From NCBI GenBank assembly GCA_022702705.1, contig CM040427.1, positions 18,437,625 through 18,501,624 on the forward strand: a stretch of DNA of 64,000 nt, in the 5' to 3' direction. The notes beneath the pieces were generated by a model. It did no database searches. It was not told where the DNA came from and worked only from the letters and a program-made list of their open reading frames with translations. The stretch comes from Papilionanthe hookeriana x Papilionanthe teres (Eukaryota; Streptophyta; Magnoliopsida; Asparagales; Orchidaceae). Position numbers and translations under genes: made by a program. Numbering within the stretch: position 1 is the first letter of the stretch; each line of letters opens with the position of its first letter. This document shows, piece by piece, positions 59,120-64,000 of the stretch.

Positions 59120-59560
59120 CTTCTATCGGTCACTTTTTGAAAATAATTTTTTTAATTAATATTTATATAATTTTGATTTTGAAAATAGTATTTTGATTTT
59201 TCTAAATAATTGAGACCGTATAAATCTCATATATCTAATAGTTTAGATAATCAAGCACAATACCACAAGTGATGTACCATCTCGAAAGATAATTATATCA
59301 CTTATTAGTATGCTCAATTATTAAACTAAGAAATTTGTGACTCTATTTTTGTATGCAAAATTTATGACAACTTATTCTTCTATCTAATATAAAGATTAGA
59401 TAGGGTTTAAATTATCTCGGGTTACTAATTGTTCTAAAGGGGCGAGTCTCTATAGTTAATTACATATTAAGTAATCAAACTTAGCTAAAACAACTCGCTA
59501 ATTAAGTTTGAGGTTTTGTCTTCAAGAATTTAATGTTTATTTTCTATGATTACTTGTAGG
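59120..59560 (+). mobile_element. J-like 5' end fragment
   Basis: It matches the left end of J (2175-2640 region): GATTTTGAAAATAGTATTTTGA, AATAGTTTA, AAACTAAGAAATTTGTGACT, GACAA and TAATATAAA in the same order and spacing. Only the first 0.4 kb of the J type is present, interrupting remnant G. From 59560 to 59750 nothing is recognised. Confidence 0.5.
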
Positions 59561-59749
59561 AAAATCAAAAGGGAAAAGCTTAATGTGGAACAATAATTTT
59601 TGAAACCCAAAGAAATGAAAAGTAGGAGATGTCGAAGATACCAAGAAAACCTTAGTGACATCTCAGACTATCCTATGACTTGGCTTTATGTACTTGTGGG
59701 ATTAACTTTAATATTAAATTTTTGTAATCTTTCAAAGACAATCCTCAAA

Positions 59750-61160
59750 TCATTCAAGTGTTTTTTTCCCTTTATTTACTCTCGATGACCAAATCATCCA
59801 TGTAACATTCGAATTGATTACAAATGAGGTCATAAAAATTCTTGTCATGGCTCGCCAATTTGCTGCTCCAACATTCTTTAATCGGAAAGACATCATTGTA
59901 TAGCTGTATATCCCAATTGGTGTTTTGAAGTCTGTAAGTGTTTCATCTTCTGGTGCAATCTTGAATTGGTTGCACCCGGATGATCCATCCATAAACGAGA
60001 AAATTGCATGAGCTGATGCACTATATACCATTAATTCATGGATTGATAATGAGAACCCATCCTTTGGGCAAGCTTTGATCAAGTCTCTGAAATCAACACA
60101 GACTTGAATCTATTCATTCTTCTTTTTGACAGACACTACATTAGCTAACCATGTTGGATATTGCTCTTCACAAACAAAGTTAGCGTCTATTAATTTCTTA
60201 ACTTCAGTAGTGACTTGTTGCTCAATCGTGAGACATATTAACCTGGGAGACTATTTGACTGGGATCACAGTTGGGCCTTCTCCGAGTCTGTAAACTATAA
60301 CTTCCGGTGCTAAAGTAGGCATCTCAACATAGTTTCAAGCAAAGCAGTCTGAATTATGAGAACAAGTTGACTAATTCTGTAGACTCCTAATCACTTAATA
60401 GGGAACTGATAAAAGTGGTTCTATGAAAATATTCAGTCCCTAGATTGATCTCCTTTAACTCATTGACTTTTGATTTGATTTCATCTTTAAATTCTGGTCG
60501 AGCATCCTCTATCTAAGATTCTTCAGAGTCGTTTACCATTTCAATGCAATTTTCTTCCAATTTATTAGTAACAACTAAGCAAAATTTCATGTCATTGATC
60601 AGTCCTACCGCGATGAACTCATCACCTTCTTTCGAGTTAAAAGTTTGTCATTTGTTGTTTAATAATTCCTCGAATGTGAACCAATCTCTCGATAATTGCT
60701 TTGGAACAAAACCACATTGTATAAATTTTCTTAACACAGAGTGTGTACCATTCAACAAGCAATTGTAATAATTTAGTAGAAGTGGTGTCCTCTTCTAGTT
60801 TTACTTCAACATTAGAACTAGAATAGGAAGAAACACGATGGAATTTTATTGGTTTCATGCAACACTTTGTAGTTGCTTGACCTCCAAACCTTCAAATTTA
60901 TGAGAATGCATCGAGGCTAGGGTTATGACCTGTACATAGTGGTTAATTCTATCATACATCGACTGATATTAGGTTTTCTCTTCATTTTCTAAGGAGATAT
61001 CGAACAAAGGCTTCCTATGGTTTGTTGTCCTCGCATTCTTATCGGCCTTTTCTTCCTCGAATCCGTCCTCCAAGTCAATGCTGATAATTGGATTCTTCCA
61101 TTCAACATACTTGTTAACTCATCCTCACCCTTGTCCTCGACCTTAATCTTGGATGCTACC
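59750..61160 (-). pseudogene. Tat/Ogre-type pol remnant (RT region)
   Basis: The minus strand gives the RT start of the Tat/Ogre kind: PEVIVYRLGEGPTVIPVK, LTIEQQVTTEVKKLIDANFV, YPTWLANVVSVKKKN, VDFRDLIKACPKDGFSL, FMDGSSGCNQFKIAPEDETL, DFKTPIGIYSYTMMSFRLKN and AMTRIF, then a decayed catalytic region near 59790. Sequence from 60350 to 61160 fits the acidic linker before RT but without firm motifs. This lineage differs from the Athila-type elements around it. It lacks RNase H and INT. Confidence 0.7.
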
Positions 61161-61216
61161 ACAAATTTCTAAAACAAGAAAAAAAAACAACAATCAAAAC
61201 AAAAACACACAGATAA

Positions 61217-61264
61217 CTATGGGTTGCCTCCCATGAGCGCTCGGTTTTATATCGTTAGCTCGAC
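61217..61264 (-). other. Conserved post-pol motif, element H
   Basis: The minus strand reads GATATAAAACCGAGCGC, then TCATGGGAGGCAACCCATAG, right after the pol end of H. A few bases further left, at about 61170, H similarity fades. Confidence 0.6.
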
Positions 61265-61274
61265 GTACCCAGTG

Positions 61275-63525
61275 CATCTTCTGGGTGACCCAACATCAAA
61301 ACATCATTCACTTTAGTCTGATCCCCTCAGAAATAAGGTTTCAACCTATTCCCATTCACTTTTAAAATTTTTAGGGTTCTTGGATCTTTGATATGCACAG
61401 CTCCATAGAGATAAACTTTTATCACAATAAATGAGTCCATCCACCTGGACTTAAGTTTGCCTGAAAATAAACTCAATATTGCATTATAAAGCAAAACTTG
61501 ATGCCGTGGCTCAAAATGTTTAGTAAGAATCTTCCGATCATGCCACTTTTTTATCTTATCTTTATAGATCTTAGCATTCTCATAAGACTCATTCTTTATC
61601 TCTTCTAGTTCATTTAATTACAATAATCTCTTTTTACCAGCATCCTTCAAATTAAAATTAAATTTATTAATAGCCCAACAATCTTTATGCTCAAGTTCCA
61701 CTGGTAAATGACAATCTTTCCCATAAATTAACCGAAATTGTGACATTCCTATAGGAATTCTATATGCAGTCCTATAAACCCACAAAGAAAAATCAAGTTT
61801 AATTGACCAATCCATTTTTGATGGATTTATAGATTTTTCCAATTTTTTTTGATTTCTCGATTAGATACTTCACCAAACTCGCTTGTCCGAGGATTATAAG
61901 CAATGAGACATACGATGATAGATAAGATATTTCTTTAATAATTTTTCAATTATCGTATTTTTGAAATGACTTCCCCCATCAGTTATGATCATTCTCGACC
62001 TTCCAAATCTACAAAATATATTTATTTTTAAGAACTTTGCAACACTTTGAGCATCACATCGAGGTAAAGCAATAACTTCTATTTATTTAGATACATAAGC
62101 TACTGCTAACTATATATATAAATTTATGATAGATGGTTTAAATAACTCAATGAAATCTAATCCCTAAACGTCAAATATTTCAAATTCCAAAATAAAATTT
62201 AGGGGTTTCTTATTTCTTCTAGTAATATCACCTACACGTTGACACCGATCACAATTTTTTATATAAGCATTAGCATTTTTAAAAATAGTATGCCAATAAA
62301 ATCCAGATTGAAAGATTTTGTATGTTGTTTTATCAACACCAAAATGTCCCCCTAAATTAGACTCATGTTATTTTTGGATAATTTCAAAAGTCTCTTCTAA
62401 AGGCATACATCTTCGAATAATTAGATCCTTCCTTTGTTTATATAAGAAGGGTTGTCTAAAAAATAAGCCTTAGATTCAGATAAAAATTTCCTCTTTTGTT
62501 GGTGTGTCATCCATAAGGTAAAATATTACTAACAATAAAGTTCACAATGTCCGCATACCATGGAACACACTATTCATTAAAATTGAACAATGTTTCATCT
62601 GGAAGATGTTCATTAATTTCTTTTTCAGAACAAAGTAATTTCTCAGAGTCAAGCTGGATAGATGATCATTAATTTAATTTCCAGCTCCCTTTCTATCTAC
62701 TATTTCAAAGTCAAATTCTTGTAAAAGAAGAATCCATCTTATCAGTCTTGGCTTTGCATCCTTCTTTTTCATTAAATACTTAATAGCATAATGATCAATA
62801 TACACCATACATTTAGTTCCAATTAAATAAGATTCGAATTTATATAAGGCAAATACTATCGCTAATAACTCCTCGCTTGTAGTATAATTAATTTGAGCTT
62901 CATTAAGAGTTTTACAAACATAGTAAATTACTTTGAAAATTTTATCATATTTATGTTCTAAAATAGCTCCAATAGCATAATCACGTGCATCACACATTAA
63001 TTCAAATGTTTTTTTTCCAATCTGGTGAAACAATAACTGGTGCAGTGATTAATTTTTCTTTTAAGAGCTCAAAAGTTTTTTGGCAATCCTTATCAAAATT
63101 AAAAATCACGTCTTTTTTGAGCAAATGGCATAGTGGCCTAGAATTTTTTTTAATCTCTAATATATCATATGTAGTATCCAACATGGCCTAAAAACCCCCT
63201 AATTTCCCTCACATTGGTTGGATGAGGTAAATTAGCGATCACTTGAATTTTAACAGGATCTACTTCCATACCTTTCTCTGAAATGTGATGTCTCAGAACA
63301 ATTCCTCCTGCTACCATAAATTAGCATATTTCCCAATTAAAGACTAAATTTGTTCCTCACAGCGTTTAAGAACTTGTGATAAATGTTATAAACATGATTC
63401 AAATGAAGTTCCAAACACCAAAAAATTATCCGTAAAAACTTCAATTCATTTTTTAATTAAATCACACAAAATAGCCATCATACATCTTCGAAATATAGTA
63501 GGGGCATTACATAAACCAAAGGGCA
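61275..63525 (-). pseudogene. Element H: INT, RNase H and RT part
   Basis: RT at 63525-63110 has PFGLCNAP at the edge, then VFTDNFLVFGTSFESCL, GIVLRH and PVKIQVIANLPHPTNVREI. RNase H at 63110-62651 has APVIVSPDWKK, KTFELMCDARDYAIGAILEH, LNEAQINYTTSEELLAIVFA, VYIDHYAIKYLMKKKDAKPR. INT at 62640-61275 has the zinc finger, DFIELFK-like core and the 61842-61618 frame MEKSINPSKMDWSIKLDFSL with LDFSLWVYRTAYRIPIGMSQ, then VDSFIVIKVYLYGAVHIKDP. It is the sister of E and shares its FMDD-to-DN change and the stop after ESCL. The RT is interrupted by the J-like terminus at 63526. Confidence 0.82.
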
Positions 63526-64000
63526 TGTTCACCTCACTTCTGTTGAGGTCTAATCTTTCTTTAGATTAGCTTAGTGTCTAGCCATTAGACTTTCTCGGTG
63601 ACTATCTTAGAAGACTAAGCAATGGAACCCCGATTCTATAGAAATTCAAATCACTACTTTTTTTCACTTAGAGATTTTAAATGCTTAAAGTCTAACCTCT
63701 AAGTACTTAGGAGGATGAAACTAAGAATCAGGAAGCTCAAGAGGAGTTCCCTATAGGACGGTCAAGCCTTAGGTCTAACCCTGGGAGGTCTGGTCTGGCT
63801 GAGGCTCACACACACACTCACACCCACTTTACACTTACACTCACAACCTCAAACCCTAAACCAAACATGCCAAACTTCTTAACACTTGATCTCCTACTCT
63901 TTTGGAAACTCATGTGGGTGGTTCCTTAAGCCTTTAGCCTCAGGCTAAGGTTTGCGTTGGAACCAACACATGGAGGATCCAAAGTGGGATATCTCTTGGT
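63526..64000 (-). mobile_element. J-like terminus, reverse orientation, runs off window
   Basis: It starts TGTTCACCTCACTTCTG exactly where RT coding of H stops and matches the right end of J (7590-8059) in reverse: ACCTCCCAGGGTTAGACC, CCTATAGGGAACTC and TCTTCTAAGATAGT on the minus strand. The body of the insertion continues beyond the window. Confidence 0.6.

Overview
The window reads as nuclear DNA of a flowering plant, probably a eudicot or another non-grass angiosperm. It is AT-rich and densely packed with nested, decayed retrotransposons. It holds one recognisable host gene, the 5' part of a NIN-like protein (NLP) gene. Nothing prokaryotic or organellar is visible. Almost all long open frames are broken gag/pol pieces of Ty3/gypsy elements of the Athila type. 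The signs are a DLGAS-type protease, a Retrotrans_gag domain, a tRNA-Asp-like primer site, and 1.7-1.85 kb LTRs with TGAT...ATCA ends. Names A-H and J are mine.

Layout. Element A (minus strand) fills 1-18616, from a 3' LTR cut by the window edge (1-464) to a 5' LTR at 16929-18616. It has gag, PR, RT, RNase H and INT at 16775-11450, then two consecutive envelope-position ORFs. A 5.9 kb non-coding insert, J (2127-8059), with TGTT...AACA ends interrupts its 3' part. A sits inside ORF2 of an L1-like LINE (18617-22217, minus). That LINE sits next to, probably inside, an LTR of an older gypsy element B (22299-23482). From 23483 to 25700 nothing is recognised.

The NLP gene occupies about 25700-28705 on the plus strand. 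Its leader carries short upstream ORFs. Three coding exons with phase-0 junctions encode the N-terminal NLP region. A one-base frame break lies in exon 3, and a MITE lies in an intron. The RWP-RK and PB1 exons are not found in the window. About 2 kb further on, an AT microsatellite marks the start of element C.

From 30842 to the end there are only transposons. C (minus, truncated) is inserted in the gag of D (minus, truncated). D's LTR abuts the truncated 5' LTR of E (plus) head to head. E runs to 57086, with gag interrupted by F (40254-48467, minus), a pol-less derivative with both LTRs. After E come older remnants: G (plus, PR/RT), a J-like 5' piece, a Tat/Ogre-type RT (minus), and H (minus, INT-RH-RT, sister of E). 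At 63526 a J-like terminus in reverse orientation interrupts the RT of H.

The most interesting signals are non-coding and shared among otherwise divergent elements. One is a roughly 0.9 kb 3' module with two polypurine-tract motifs and an invariant 20-mer. One is a GC-rich palindromic cassette at one fixed LTR position and again ahead of both envelope-position ORFs. One is a conserved motif just after pol. E and H also share a mutated RT catalytic site and the same nonsense codon, suggesting spread of an already defective copy.
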